Source: Galerina marginata (Eukaryota; Basidiomycota; Agaricomycetes; Agaricales; Galerinaceae). From it: 64,000 nucleotides of DNA. The stretch spans positions 124,001 to 188,000 of the forward strand of contig JAECYW010000030.1 in assembly GCA_023014335.1 (NCBI GenBank), given 5' to 3'. The notes below the pieces were generated by a model. The model worked only from the letters and a program-made list of their open reading frames with translations. It was not told the origin of the DNA and did not search any database. The translations under genes were made by a program, and so were the position numbers. This document shows positions 1-14,534 of the stretch, one piece after another; the stretch's first letter is position 1; each line of letters begins with the position of its first letter.

Positions 1-819
1 TGCCACTTGATCATGATCGATAATTTCAAGATAGCCAATTATGTAGCTGCTCCACTTCTTTGACCTCAGCTGTCCACCGTCCGGCATTTCTTCGCGCATC
101 GCAACTAACCACGCTATCCATTATTTCTAAATGATTCACTCGTCCTTCTGTCAAAATTAATGATTGACATCGGGCATTGACGCATTGGGGTCACCCGACC
201 ACTGCTTCGTGGTACTTGATTTTCCATGATTGTCTGATCGACGAGATCAAATCAATCACAACTCTTGGATCGACTTGAAGAATGTTAAGATAAGAAGGAC
301 ATTCATATTGGAGGAGATACTACGTCGCCGAAGGGCTATGTTGGCGTTCTTGCGGTGGTTAACATGAGAATTTCCAAACATGAAAGTTTCTATGCAAGAA
401 CATCCAATCAACATGTGGCTCAGTCGAACATATAAAATGCGTATTCAACCCGTGGCACGATACTAGGCACAGCTGTTAGCCTTCTTCATTGATACTGTTC
501 ACAATGACTGGTTTCTGTAAATCCCATCCTTCACCGGACTGGCCGTTTGAGCTAACTTGCTTTGCGCATAGCTGGTCCACAATACATAGTTTCGGGAAAG
601 CCAGTGCTTGATCTGTCGTTGAGTAATTTACCATCAGGTACACGGTTGTTCATTCATCTTTGTTACCTTGCTCATGACATGCCGTAGTAATCTCGTGGGT
701 TATAAACGGGGGGAAAAATCAGCAGGTGCGCCGTCCTACTCACCTTCCCGATGATTATTCTTCTCAATCATTGAACGCAGTGGCTTCTTCACGAAGATGG
801 CGATGGTGGCGTCGCATTA
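1..819. other. Intergenic, no gene seen
   Basis: No open frame of useful length and no recognisable motif in this stretch. It is moderately AT-rich and probably holds the 5' region of the gene starting at 820. Confidence 0.5.
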
Positions 820-2640
<1,821 letters not shown>

Positions 2641-5313
2641 GAATCTAAATCAGAGGACGTTGAGTGATACACGCAGACTCGACGGATAAGATCATACGTT
2701 CGCAAGTGGTTTCTATTATTTTCGAATATGTCAAAGGGTGCCAGGGATTTTCGTACTTTGGACGGATGGGTGGATTAATGAGTAGCCGTAGGAGTTTGGT
2801 TCATATTTTGTTCGTGTAATATCTATTTTCATCGACGTCCTTTCTATGCACCTACAACTCAAATTAAATGGGAGAAATCCCTTGTGGCTTATTTAAAAAA
2901 TTTCCATCGTATACCCAACTCCGAAACACCAGTCTTGACTAAAGCATGAATACCATCGCAACTGATCAAGTATATTATAATATTGTATCAGACATGACTG
3001 GCGCCTTCCTAGGACGTGAGGGTGCGTGCACTTGGCGTGTTTGGCGCTAAAGCCGCCTACCTTTTCCTCTGCCGGCAACCTCCGTACCGACATCCCGACG
3101 GACATAGCCACGCTAACCCTAACCCATAACGTTTGTCATTGCCCCCCGCGACCGCCTCATCGCTTTCCTTGGATTTCCTCACTACTCGACGCCACCACTT
3201 ACAATGTTCAGAAACTCTCAAGGATGTGCGAATGCACCCAGGATACCTTCCACGACTACCTTGACTCGTCCTTGAGCCTGACGAGCGTCGGGCGTTTGCT
3301 TGAGGTTTGAAAGATGTTGAAGTCAAGTTGAAGTTCTATGAGCGCAAAAAGCTATCGTATGGGTTGCGTATGGGCACAGGTGCGCCCTTTATTCTCATAA
3401 CAAAAGTGAAATTCAAGTCTGATTTTTGTCATTTAGTACCCCGTTTTCGCGCTCGACATCCTTGGTGTCGTTCGAACACAATCGTCTGCAGTCTTGCACC
3501 TCAGGGGATCCCCAGATTCCCCACTCGTTCAGGACCAGTGTATCATTGATGCTTGGGGTGTATCGGGCCTGGGTTCTGGGTCCAAACGCTTCCTTCGAAG
3601 AAGCTTTGTTCTCCGTCCTGCTTGTCGCTTCTGCCTTCGTCACCACCCGTGGCCACGACAGCTTTGACGTTTGGCAAGGGGCCTGGTTGATCAATGCACA
3701 GGGCTGTAGGGGTTTGTGTCCCTTTATGACGGATTTGGGGTTGATTTTGGGGAGTGTGCGGAGCGGAGAGTCGGATTGCTGGGGCGAGGCTTGTGGGTCT
3801 CAAGGCGGCGATGCTGAGATACGAGCTGGACGAACGTGAGCAAAGGAGAACGAGCGTAAACGGGCAAGCGAGGATGTTCGCGAAGCAGATGTATACACTC
3901 AGTGTTTGGCGAAGGGGTTTCAAGGAGCGGCAGGAGATTTTTTTGAAGGAATCTGTTGGGAGTAGGCAGTGATTTGAGGCCAGATGGTATGTTCCTCGGT
4001 CATCCTCTATATGTCGTTATTGTATCTTCGTTTTATCCTCTTTCTGACACTTTCTTTTGCAAATAGCTCCCCTGACATCCACTCGCATCGCGACGCAGCC
4101 TTTCTATGACCTTCGATCGCGGTGAGTTTGTTTTTCGTTTAACGACACCAGGTCGTCAAGCTGATCAGTAGGCTTAGCGCGACGCACTTCTTCTCTGCAG
4201 TCGCGTTTACCTACGGCATGACCTGCTGTCGACTTATAAAACATGTTTTAGCGTGGATCTAAACTCCAAATAAACTGTTAAAGCCGTACTCTACTTGCTC
4301 ACGGTGCGGGTTATCTTGTGCGCTTTCTTTGCAGACTTATTCTCTCTGCACTCCGAAACCAAAACAACAGATTGGTCACCTGGCATTTCCTCTCGCATGG
4401 CGTCTGTCTTGTCTCGTACGCATCAATCGAACCGAATAAATTTGATGACACGTTGACAAATCTGGTTTCTTGTGTCGTCAAGCTTGAATCCTCACGGTCT
4501 TACTCGTGCTGCGACGCCTCTGCCGAACTGCCCACGCTGTTCAAGGAGATCAGTTGCTCGCACCCTTCTCCTTCTGTGTTTTCAGCTTCACGCTTTTCAC
4601 GGTGTATCCATACGTTTGCTCATTCAATTACGCCTTTGGAAATATCCTTATCATTGATGATTTTCAATATCATTATCATTATCAATGTCACTTAACATTT
4701 GGCCAACCGGAATTCAGGGAATTGCTCGATGGAAAGATATATATCATCGCCCACGAGCCACCTCAGTCTTGGCGCGATGTCTATTCTGGATTCTGCCTAG
4801 GCTTCCCCGAGGCTTTCAGGTAATGAGAATGAAAATTGATCTTTATTATCGTTTCGTTTCGGTATTATAGCTGACGCGCATCTTTTTATCGCAGTAAGAA
4901 GAGACCCTTTGACATTTGTTTTTCAATTTCGATATTAAAGGTGAGGGGCGTCTATTTATCGCAAGAATAGGGCCTTATATGTTTATACCTGCCTGCAAGG
5001 TTCGCCATGCTCGTCTGAGATCGCAAACTCAAAGATATCCGGCGTGGTAACTGGTAGGTGTTCAGGCAAGGCATCATGGATCCGAAACGATGGAAAACCC
5101 AGCTACGCCGCGTACTGGTATTCAGGATATCATTATCAGACCCGTTTTCCACGGGGCGCTCAAAGAAATGACAACTAGAAGATTTTGACCATGTGGGACA
5201 TGGAGCATGGCGGCAATGCTCCAAGATCGTCCCTTCTAATATTTATAGAGGTTAGGAAATGATATAAATTCTTGGAATCTGGATACGCTATTGACCGTCC
5301 CATCTAAGTCATC
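2641..5313. other. No confident gene; scattered open frames
   Basis: Open frames of 90-137 codons lie at about 3026-3310 and 3426-3839 (+). I could not match them to a family or splice them into a longer protein. They may be remains of a decayed gene. Nothing else is supported here. Confidence 0.4.
5263..5270 (+). promoter_or_regulatory. Possible TATA box of the 5314 peptide gene
   Basis: TATAAATT lies 44 bp before the ATG of the small secreted peptide gene. The spacing fits a TATA element only if the 5' leader is very short. Confidence 0.3.
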
Positions 5314-5690
5314 ATGAAATTCTTCCTCAACCCATTTGTCATCGCAGCTTCTGTCGTGTTTCTGTCGACGGCTCTGGCAACTCCAATCCCCAAGCTGGAT
5401 CTTACAGGTAGGTGTCGATTCACCTTATTTGCGTGCCAATCCTGATGCAATTGATATACCAGGCGATGGTCTTGAAGTACGTCAATGGATTTAAATACAC
5501 TTCGGAGCGATGAAGTACTGACTGGCCGTAATTCTGATCCCATCCTATCAGGCCCGAAGCTTGAAATGTGAGAGTCTATTTTCTCATTTGCTGACTTATA
5601 TTTACGGTCTTCTCTATACCCTTAGGCCCTTCGCCACTTTTCTGCTGTGTTGTTGGTACATTTGGCTGCAAAGAGTGCTGCAACGATTGA
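5314..5690 (+). CDS. Small secreted cysteine-rich peptide
   Basis: Four exons (5314-5407, 5463-5476, 5552-5567, 5626-5690) join to a 62-aa protein. It starts with a clear signal peptide (MKFFLNPFVIAASVVFLSTALA). It continues with a Pro-Ile-Pro stretch and an Ala-Arg-Ser-Leu-Lys site that could be a processing point. It ends in a 22-residue tail with six cysteines, including the pairs FCC and ECC and the ending CCND. The last exon is read in a frame that a plain open-frame search misses. The layout is signal peptide, short pro-region, then cysteine-dense mature peptide, as in fungal small secreted effector-like or defence peptides. Function unknown. A second peptide of similar layout lies 2 kb away at 7670-7916. 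Confidence 0.7.
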
Positions 5691-6224
5691 TCGCCTACGA
5701 AAATCGTGTTAAGCAACCAGTGGCAGGCCGTCATTTTCGGCGGAAGTTGGAAAGGAGTTTCATTAATGCCGTTGGAGTGTATTAAGTTGAGAAAACAAAT
5801 ATTGTGTTAGTCAATCTATTGAACAATTTTGGGCGCTACTTTAGATATTTCGTGGGCTGAGTACCAGCGTCTAGCTTGTGGTAATCTAATACCACCAACC
5901 GTTCGGGCACACCAGGAGGTAGGAGTCAGGTGAGATCTAACGCTGAATCATGGATCAGCCCTATGCTTCATACCGTATTATGGGTCTAAGAGAACGATCC
6001 TTAGCTTACCTGATCGTTGTCGTCTGAAGTCGAAGTAAGGCTGCAAGGGAACTGGTTAGGTCACGGTATTATTATTTAAAATTGACAACGACGGCTCAGA
6101 CAAATGAGTAATTAAAATGACAGATTAGGCCATCGATTAGGCTTTACTAGGGTCTTCTACATGCCGCGCACTGTGGCCGCAAGGCAAGTACAACGGTCAG
6201 TGTAGATGCACAGGATGGCTGACA
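5691..6224. other. Intergenic, nothing seen
   Basis: 3' flank of the secreted peptide gene and upstream region of the 6315 gene. No coding or repeat structure recognised. Confidence 0.5.
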
Positions 6225-6232
6225 TATAAATA
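6225..6232 (+). promoter_or_regulatory. Probable TATA box of the 6315 gene
   Basis: TATAAATA stands 83 bp upstream of the chosen ATG at 6315, a spacing that allows a leader of about 50 nt. Confidence 0.5.
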
Positions 6233-6314
6233 GATCGTTCCATCGACTTCCGTCAATGCCTCTCCTCTCTCAACACCTCACAAGCTCATCACAAAGGAGA
6301 AAGCGACAACGACG

Positions 6315-7227
6315 ATGCCACCCACGCCGCTATCCAACACACAGGGCTCGACGGACATATTCTATCGCATCCAAAAACCAGGATCTGGCACGAAGCACAT
6401 CTCCAAAGAAGATTCAAAGATTGCATTCCTCGCCGGCGCTTGCGATGACAATCTGCCCACCCAGGAATTCAAGACTGAAGAGCAAAAGTCCATTGTGGAA
6501 GACCACTCTCGCTGGTCTTCCTTTCAGCCACGCAGCCCGCTGATCTCGACGACGACAAACGAGGAATGGGCTCTCTATCTTGCGGATGTAATTTCCAAGA
6601 CCGAAAGTCGGCCACTTAGTGACATCCACGTCGCGGTGATCCGCCCTGGATTAGTAGCTTCCGGAAAGATGGCGTATTATCACTGGTTGGACCTGGCGCA
6701 GGACCTCAATGCAGATATCGTAGAAAAATCAAGAAATGGTCACGAATACGTGTTTCTTCACAGTATCCCCTGGCAAGCGGTCAGTTTCTATGGGACAGTA
6801 GAACAATACAAAAATGAGTCCCACATGGAAGGTACGTATTTCATTCTTGTGAGCATGATACAGACTTCCTGCAATGGATTAACGAGACTACGTAGCCATA
6901 TTACTCGGTGTGTCGTCACTTGGGCTGAATCCAGACCAGCAGGAAAAAGAAGAGAAAGACGAGAAGGAGCAAGAAATCAAAAGTGGAAAGGATGGAATAG
7001 ACACCGTTAATGGCGAGGATGCAGGGGTACTTACGGACGGGGAGAAAGAAAGAAAAGCAGAGAAGAAAATACAGGCGGTTGATGAGGAGGGGGATAAATG
7101 TATCGAGGAGAATAGCACTGACGATGAACAGAATACAGACAACCGGATGGAAGTCAAGGCCGGCAGTGACCAACAAGAAGAGCCAGATAGGAGTGAAATT
7201 GGCATCTACGATCCTCCGGCGGAATGA
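6315..7227 (+). CDS. Conserved fungal protein, possibly DUF7587-like (ADP-ribosyltransferase-like fold), acidic tail
   Basis: Two exons (6315-6831, 6896-7227) give 282 aa. The N-terminal 170 residues contain a block around residues 75-100 (WSSFQPRSPLISTTTNEEW) that resembles the Ser-Thr-Ser plus aromatic core of DUF7587 / ADP-ribosyltransferase-like fungal domains, preceded by an FYRIQ segment. The C-terminal 110 residues are mostly Glu, Lys and Asp, likely disordered. A TATA-like site lies upstream. The family call is tentative because I have only motif resemblance. Another Met 20 codons upstream, at 6256, is in a different frame. Nothing suggests damage. Confidence 0.6.
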
Positions 7228-7669
7228 GCGTCCGAAGCTATGATCCCACAGCGTAACATTTTCCCCTTTACTCCGTGGTTTACCGCACCTCACACATCCA
7301 ATTTCCGTTTCAATGTGCGTTTCACTAAAGGGCCCGTAGGTCTGGTTCTTCATAATTCTATGGTTTAAAAGACGAGTAATATCATCATTCATGTAAGCAG
7401 ACTACGACATTTCAAGGTGCAGGTACCAATATGTTCGAGGAGATGATCTATGGAAGACTGAAGTCAAGAGAGAACAAGTCATGCGAGACGACCTACTCAT
7501 TTCTGCAAATAGTCGTGCGACAGTCGGTATTCGACCTAAAATTACTCATAAAAAACTGGGGTTGTCAAACATGCTGGACCCTCAAGTCCAGCTGTTATAT
7601 CATGGGCTCAGGCCAAGAATTTACAAATGACCGAAAAGAGTTCAACTAATCCCTCGTCTTCCAACGAAA
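7228..7669. other. Intergenic between convergent genes
   Basis: 3' flanks of the 6315 (+) and 7670 (-) genes. A 72-codon open frame at 7431 has no recognisable content. Confidence 0.45.
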
Positions 7670-7916
7670 TCATGGGCAGCAGGTCAGCGTCCCGGCGTTA
7701 ACTATTGTCCAATTAGTTGAAGATTCAAGCTGGAAGGAGACGAAATCTACCCTGACAGCAAGGGCACTTGCATGAGGTGGGTGAACCAGATGTAGTTACG
7801 GCAGGGGCAGGAAAGGTAAGAGCTGGCGACAGCTTTAAAGGGCTTGATGGGGATGCTGCTGATAGAGCTACAACAGCGAAGGATGCCACAACCAAGATAG
7901 TAGAAATGATGCGCAT
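7670..7916 (-). CDS. Small secreted cysteine-rich peptide (second)
   Basis: Exon 1 (7916-7751) encodes a strong signal peptide, MRIISTILVVASFAVVALSA, then a Ser/Pro-rich spacer and the cluster CKCPCC. A 49-bp intron (7750-7702, GTAGAT...ATAG) joins it in frame to exon 2 (7701-7670), which adds a short tail ending TCCP. The product is about 66 aa with six cysteines in the last 20 residues. Without splicing the frame also ends soon, so the intron is inferred from good splice signals and from the added cysteine pair. The layout resembles the peptide at 5314-5690, but the sequences are not alignable by eye. Function unknown; probably an extracellular peptide. Confidence 0.6.
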
Positions 7917-10900
7917 GGTGCTTTAAAAGCCTTCGAGGATCCTGAAAATATTCAAGTTGCGGCGGTGGAGAACCTGAGGAACTGGAATTCAAGAAAGGGT
8001 GATAATGCCTTTTATACCTGGTTGACGGCTGGACGTTGGACACTGGGTATTTAGACTTGGTTGTACTGTCGTCAGTAATGACATTTCGCATCGATTTCTC
8101 TCACGAAAGACAGCCTCTTGACGGGATAGTGTGAATAAACCAGTATAAACCTGCGCTATGTGCCGATGCCCGAGGTTTTCTCGACGTTGAGAGAGACGTC
8201 CAAGTTTTTCGGCCAATCCTCCGCTTCCTGCAGAACTAATTGAATATTTATGTCCATCTTAGGTTTCCAAAATCTCAAAAAATTTTATGCGTAACACTTT
8301 CGAGTAGGGAAATATCAGTTGTACTTAGAGGACAAATTTCCTATCGTCACGGTCCAGCCATGATTCCTTTACGCTTTTTGTTCCAAATTAAGAATATCCC
8401 AGTTTACGGTGTGTCGCTGTCGAATGCATTCTGACGGGCATAGTTATTAGTCTGATGCTTAACTCGGACTTGTGGAAACTCAAAAATAACCACAAAGAGA
8501 ACAAGCTGAGGAGGCGAATAGAAGTCGATTGCTCCATTTCCTGAGCAGTGGGCGCGTGGTACTTACTTTCCCGGCCGCCGGTGGTGTTGTTGAACCGTCG
8601 CTATAAACGTACTATCAGGCCTGCATGGCGGAATACACACGTTTAGTTGAGTAATGCGGTAATCGCACTCACTAGTGAATTAGAGGAGAGGACGGCATAC
8701 ACATTGCTAATTCAAAGGTATCTACTTGTACTCTAAATAAGAAATGAAGACGACATTAAATTCTCAGGAACACTACCGGAATTGAATGAATGTAGCCGTT
8801 CTGATATTCAAATTGGGATTGAAGTTCTTCGGCTTCTAGGCAGGTGTCAGAAAGTTGGGAAGGAGGCCGGCGTTAAATCTATGAAGGGCGTCGGCGCAGT
8901 ACCCACTGGGGTTTCAGTGGGAAAATGATAATTAAATTCGTTGTGAGGGGTATAAAGCAATCCCAGGTACGAACCAGGAAGATCAGTGAAGATTTGTAGT
9001 ACGCAGATCTTCTTTTCTCGTAGCATTTGACACAGTGAAATACACATCAGGAGAAAATCGCCAAGGAGGTTATTTTACACCATACGAGAAACGATCCTAC
9101 AGCTGACAGCCTTTCTGCTTGAAACGTCTCTCATATCGACTTGTAAACGTAACTTCCCACTTAACCGGTTTAGACATAAGAATATGAGCAAAAAATACGG
9201 TCCGGGGTGCTTTACGATGGCATACAACTACCCACGGAAAAGTAACTAACCTCAAACCTTGGTGATGGTATTCTGAGTTATGCCGACGTCGGAGGCATTA
9301 CGACTGAAGGGATATTATAACCTGTACCACAGAGCTCCTCATAAGCTAGAAAAATTGCTGTCAAAAATTGCGGTTTCAAGGTTCATCTTCGAAGAACGTA
9401 CAGCTCACGAATTCCCCTAGTTGGCTTCTGAGGGCGGCGTTGGTCGGGTTTTTTCCCATGGCACAATTTACGCAAAGTTGAAGGCTGTTTGCCACAGGAT
9501 TGGTGCAAAAACACTGTGCTATCGCTGTGGAACATCCCTTTAAACGTTCTCTCCTCAGCCCTAGGCTAATCGAAGCTGAAATGCAGGTTGGGATGACTCA
9601 CATCGAGCGCGTTTTCGTAAGGCTCGCAAAGTACATCGGTATTGCACTGATTGTTTTTTCCTTGTGAAAATTTGGTGAAGCTTCTAATTTTCCTGTGGAC
9701 TCACGGCTGTCTGTCGTGGTAAAAGGGCTTCGAATGCGCTTCGTTTTGAGATACGAAGGGCGGATACTGGTAAGAAAGTGTAGGTAAATAATATTCTTGC
9801 GCGTAAAAGCTTGGTCAAATCCACTCGCCACTCGTTGTCAATAAAGCAAACGATATCAGAAGATGAACGAAGTGCATGACGTAGATCAGTTGGCTGATGT
9901 GAGTCAAATAAAGTCGCGTCCGTCGAACAGGAAGTGCCAACTAGTTGTTAATTGACAATGATGGCAGTTTATAAACGTTTCCTACACCTCATCCGAGTTT
10001 AAGCCTTGGTTGTCTTGTGCATAAGGATTGCGAAGTGCGGAAGAAAACCGGAAGAAAATCCCCCGTGCTCTACAGTCAGTCGGAGAATTGATATCCGTGT
10101 TATTGACCGGTATGACGTCGGCTGATACGTCCCATGTCCAATGAAAAGGTTTACTAACTACTTATAAGCTTTTTGGATTTTTCCGACTCTGAAGAAAGCA
10201 CGCTCACTGGTAATTCGCCACCTTCTTAAACGATAGCTAGTCCGCGGACACGTTGCAATGCCGTAAGTACTTATGATATCCGAGTTCATCCTCTTAGCTT
10301 ATCCTTAAGGAGAGTAGCAGTTGCGTCGGTACTGATTCTAAGTTCATCTAAAGAAAAAGAAGGTCATTCTAGGAACATTAATCGAACGATCATAACTTAC
10401 CCCACAGATAGGCCTTAAAGGTACATCGACGAGTCTATCTCTAGAAGAAGCACTTTCAGTTGATCGAGTATTCCAACTGGGCTCGCAGGGGGAGAACGTG
10501 GCGGTGATACAGCTGAAGCTGGGAGCGTGACCAAAGGAATAGCCGAATCTAAACCGTAAACGTCTCTGTGAGCTAGAAGGTTCGTAGTCAGAAGTGACGC
10601 GACTGGTTGGCACGGCCGTCGAACCTGCCTAAATATTTTATCCTCCCGTCCGTCAGATGAGGATGAAATGCAGATGACTCACGTTGAGGGCCGATTCGAA
10701 AGATGCACAAATAACATCTCACTAATCGTAAAACGGCGTCAGAAGGCATGACGTCACACCTCTAGAAGAACGACCAGAGCAGGCGAGGCGGGAATACAGA
10801 ACAGCTTGGGCTATTCGTCATGTGCCTAGGGAGGAGAAAACGAGACACGGCCAAGATAAGACTGAGAGATGAATGGACATCCATCGGTCCTTCGCCGTGA

Positions 10901-13745
10901 AGAAGCCAACGACAACTGATGGTACCCAAGAACTCGAAGCCTGGAGGTAATCCAGAGGGCAAAATGACAATACATTTGTCTATTGAGGAGCGCCTAGGAA
11001 TACACGGAGCAGGTAAAGAAACGGAAGACCTATCGGAAGGGATCGAACATCTGAACATTGTAGATTAGCTACTCATAGCACTGGCAGAATAGCAGCAAAG
11101 GAAGATACGGACGATGATCAACGATAGCACGGACTCCTCTGAAACGACGTTGATGGGGAAGCGGTACGGGTGCCTAGACCGCTACTGACATCGGTCCTTG
11201 CTGGCGCGGACGAATGAGGCAAGCCCTGAAACCGGAGTGCTTGGTTTTGACGAGTGGAAGTAGAAAACTCAAAGCAAACCTCGACATCAAAAAGCGGGAG
11301 CGAGGAGGCGCCTCCCAGCCCATCCCGGATTCGTCAATCATCCAGAATAGACGCACAGTAGGACTTCTAGGTCTGCCCCGTCATCATCAACTCGCATGGG
11401 CAGCACGAACGGAACGGCGTCGACGGTACTGAGGTTGCTCTGAGGTGACGATGATTGACGGAGTCGTAGACGTGAAGCTGTTGATGCCGAGATTGCTGGT
11501 ACGAAGTCGCGGAAAGAACCTCTACGCGGACGACAGGACAAGTGTGAATTGCTCCTAGGTCGATCCCTGGGCAGGGTGCGAGGAGAGGTGGAGAGAGAGT
11601 GGAGGAGGATTAGGGTGGGAGGAGGGAGGTGAGGAAGGGGGTGAGGAGAGCGTACGGACGCTGAGCGACTGGTGGAGGAATAGTGTCCACGTTCAAAACT
11701 CAGGCCCATGTCGCTGTCACCATCGCGTTGCCGAGCTGGACGGTGCTGTTCCTCGTGGATGCGATACAGTGGTTTCTGGTGCCATCGGAAGGCCAATCGC
11801 CAGCGATGTGAATGGAGGTGCATGTATGCGCGTCTTCTACTGTCGAAATTGCAACTGATCAGCTTTTGGATTGCCCTTCGCACAGAAGATGCCGCCATAC
11901 CTACCTACAATCCTGGGCCCGCTAATTCTGACATGACGAACGAATAATGTAGCAGCTCGAGGCCGAACCAACTCAATCCCTTCCACCGGATCCAGAGTTC
12001 ATCTTTGAACCCGTCGTCTTGCTAAACTCGGCCATCCAACAGTTAAGGCTGGCGCCGGAGAATGGTGGCTTCGGAAGTGATCGTTAACGTAGAAGGACAG
12101 CAGCTGGTAGAGCGTTTGCATTAGTGCGGCTCCTGCATACAGATGGTCAGAAACGCTCTAGACCTGGATTCAAAGGGAAAACCCCACATAAAAAAGCGTA
12201 TATACAGCCGTACTTCGAGGTAAGTTCTAGGTGATTCATAAGACAACATCGTCGATAAGAAAATGGCGAATACGAACTGGAAGATGCGCAACGCATTACG
12301 ACACTCGCCTCAAACCCAAGTCTGGTTTTCACCCTCCAAGCAATCCACGCTAGAGTCCATTCCGTTCCTTCGAGTGCTGATTCCACAGAAACCTGATGCA
12401 GCGACGAGGACAGTGATACCCCCGATTCCCGGGTGGGGCTGCAGCCGAGACATGGTTCATAAAGTTGAACGGTTTCGTCGCACGAGCGGGCCTCGAGGAG
12501 ATAAGCGCCGATACTGAGCTAGCTGAGTGTTTCTGGATACGTATTGAGGCCAGAGGTAGAGATAGAAGGACGAAAAGTTCAGGTTCGGGGTGCGCTTGCA
12601 CTCTGAGAAGACTGGAGCCAAGCACACGTGAGATGACTCTGTCACGAACGCGTTACTTACTCAGTGGCGCGTCGATTTTTATAATTAAACACCAACACGA
12701 CATTCCTTTGGGAGGACGTGCTAAATTACGATTTCCCAACAAAATCTGAATCCGACGACCGTGGACGAAAACAAAAACGACGATCCGCAAGTATAACAAC
12801 CCCGGAGGCACGATATAGACATGCAAGAATCCAAGGCACACGAAACGGCGGAAGTATCAAAGGGTGCAGTTTAATTTCTATCTACTACTTACTAATTTTT
12901 CCAAACTATCGAGTTTGGACAGTAAGAATGTAACAAGCTTTGTACTCTGCCGTGTTGATGGGTCGGAAAGCATAGTCCGCCGAGATGTCTGTGTCATGCA
13001 AACTTTACTTTCATTTTGTTTTGTATCTGGTGTGCACAGATGCAAGTTCCTGACAACGTCACTAAACACAGAGAACAATATACGCCTAGGCTTCACTAGA
13101 AACAGGTGGATATATTTGCTGATCTTGTAGATAGCGGCGTACTACCCATTCTTGCGTTCGAGCGCAATATGCTCCTAACACATTGGTACGTTCTTGGTAA
13201 TAATTCAACCTCGAGCTTGAGCGTGAGGCTGAGTGCGAACCAGAGTGCGAACTCCACCCATTACTTTGATGGGTTCCTCGAATCCCTGTCAGAATGACGG
13301 CATGAGGAATCACGAGTGAGGGGAATACCAATGGTGCCGATGTCAGAATGCGGGATCGTATGGCCAGAGGTACACCTCTGCAAAGCCTGACATTTCCAAA
13401 ATATTCTCCCGTCTCCATTTCAAGGTCCAAGGAACCAGCGCTGCAACGGACCATGAACATTGTGGCGTTTAGGTAAGAATAGTGGAGTAATTGTACATTG
13501 TCTTCTTCAAAATGGGGTGGGTTTATGACTGTAAATCGTTGCATTTTCCATCAAGATGGTAGAGTAGCATTACCAACGTTCCTCAAACCTTAACTACGAG
13601 CATTAAGCTTATGAGATACTACAATGGCCAGACGGGGATAGGTTGACTGACGTCGGCTCGCTCCTTGTCCGGACAAGACAGTCTGCACAGAATAGAGGGC
13701 AGTTTTATTAGAAGGTTAGCTCACGTTTTTTTTTGTTCTACAAGG
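7917..13745. other. About 5.8 kb without a convincing gene
   Basis: Open frames of 60-186 codons occur on both strands (for example 11,338-11,898 and 13,086-13,544 on -), but none shows a domain or splices into a longer product. A short phrase EAEMQVGMTHIE (about 9575) is echoed as DEMQMTHVE (about 10,665), possibly exon remnants of a decayed repeated gene. One copy of a dispersed 16-bp motif (TGTCACGAACGCGTTA) lies at 12,640. Confidence 0.4.
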
Positions 13746-13754
13746 TATAAAAAG
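13746..13754 (+). promoter_or_regulatory. Probable TATA box of the chimerolectin gene
   Basis: TATAAAAAG is placed 73 bp upstream of the ATG at 13,819, in normal promoter position. Confidence 0.5.
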
Positions 13755-13818
13755 CCAGTTAGAACTACAGGTGTTCCCCACTCCTCTATACTTTCTGGTC
13801 TCATTCATCGTTCAAGCT

Positions 13819-14534
13819 ATGTCTTTCATCGCAAACCACGTTTACATCCTCTTTAACAGCAAGGCGGCAAACGCTGTTCTTGATCTTCAGGACGGTGCGT
13901 CCTATTGCGGTGTGACTACCATCTTCTCTGAGTCGGTAAATAATGCACGCTAGGGAGCACTGAGAACGGCATTATATGCCAAAGCTATTACGAGCAAGTC
14001 AACGAAAATACCTTCTCTCAACAGTGGCTGGTCCAAGAAGTAGGAGGTCAGCCTGGGGTTTATACGTTCCGCAACTTGCGCAGTGGTACATATCTCGACT
14101 TGAGCTGTGGCTCGAGTGTGAATGGCACTCGGATTCAGGGTTGGTCTGCCGCAACACCTGGCAATGAAAAGAATCAGCAATGGAGGGTTATTCAGGTGGG
14201 ATCGAACTACAGGTAAAAACTCTGGGTTTATTGTTATCGCAGATGCTTATTCCCTTTACCCCGTTCTAGAGTCCAGAATGTAGCCGGCGGAACTTACATC
14301 GACCTCGTCGGTGGGGACACGGCCCCTAGTAAGAAAATAACCCCCAAGACGCGCACTGTTAAGTACCGATTTCTCATTCTTTTGCTATCACAGAGGTTGA
14401 GGCGCATGGCTGGGAAATGGCTGCTGTTCCCAGCCAGGAATGGCGGTTTCATCGCGTCAGTCGGGCTGGACACGAAGTCGCTGCTCTTGTTAGCAGTAAC
14501 CCGTACATTGAAACCGGGTTCAGGAGCTATCAAC
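13819..14534 (+). pseudogene. MOA-like chimerolectin, N-terminal ricin-B beta-trefoil half, interrupted by transposon
   Basis: Four exons (13,819-13,935; 13,995-14,212; 14,270-14,328; 14,394-14,534) encode three beta-trefoil repeats. Visible signatures are the QQW motifs (SQQWLV, NQQWRV, SQEWRF) and the LDL/IDL sugar-site segments (YLDLSCG, YIDLVGG). There is no signal peptide, as expected for cytoplasmic fungal defence lectins. This is the layout of the Marasmius oreades agglutinin family, in which a trefoil lectin is fused to a papain-like cysteine protease. Here the frame runs straight into the inverted repeat of the 17-kb element and stops five codons after the junction (TAG at 14,546). 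The protease half resumes at 31,552. The gene is therefore split. The truncated lectin domain could still be made on its own. Confidence 0.85.

Noticed and set aside
3111..3124. Telomere-like CTAACCCTAACCC
   Set aside because: Only two units and no subtelomeric context.
11338..11898. 186-codon minus-strand frame, Arg/Ser/His-rich
   Set aside because: The composition is that of a shadow frame, with no domain and no conserved block.
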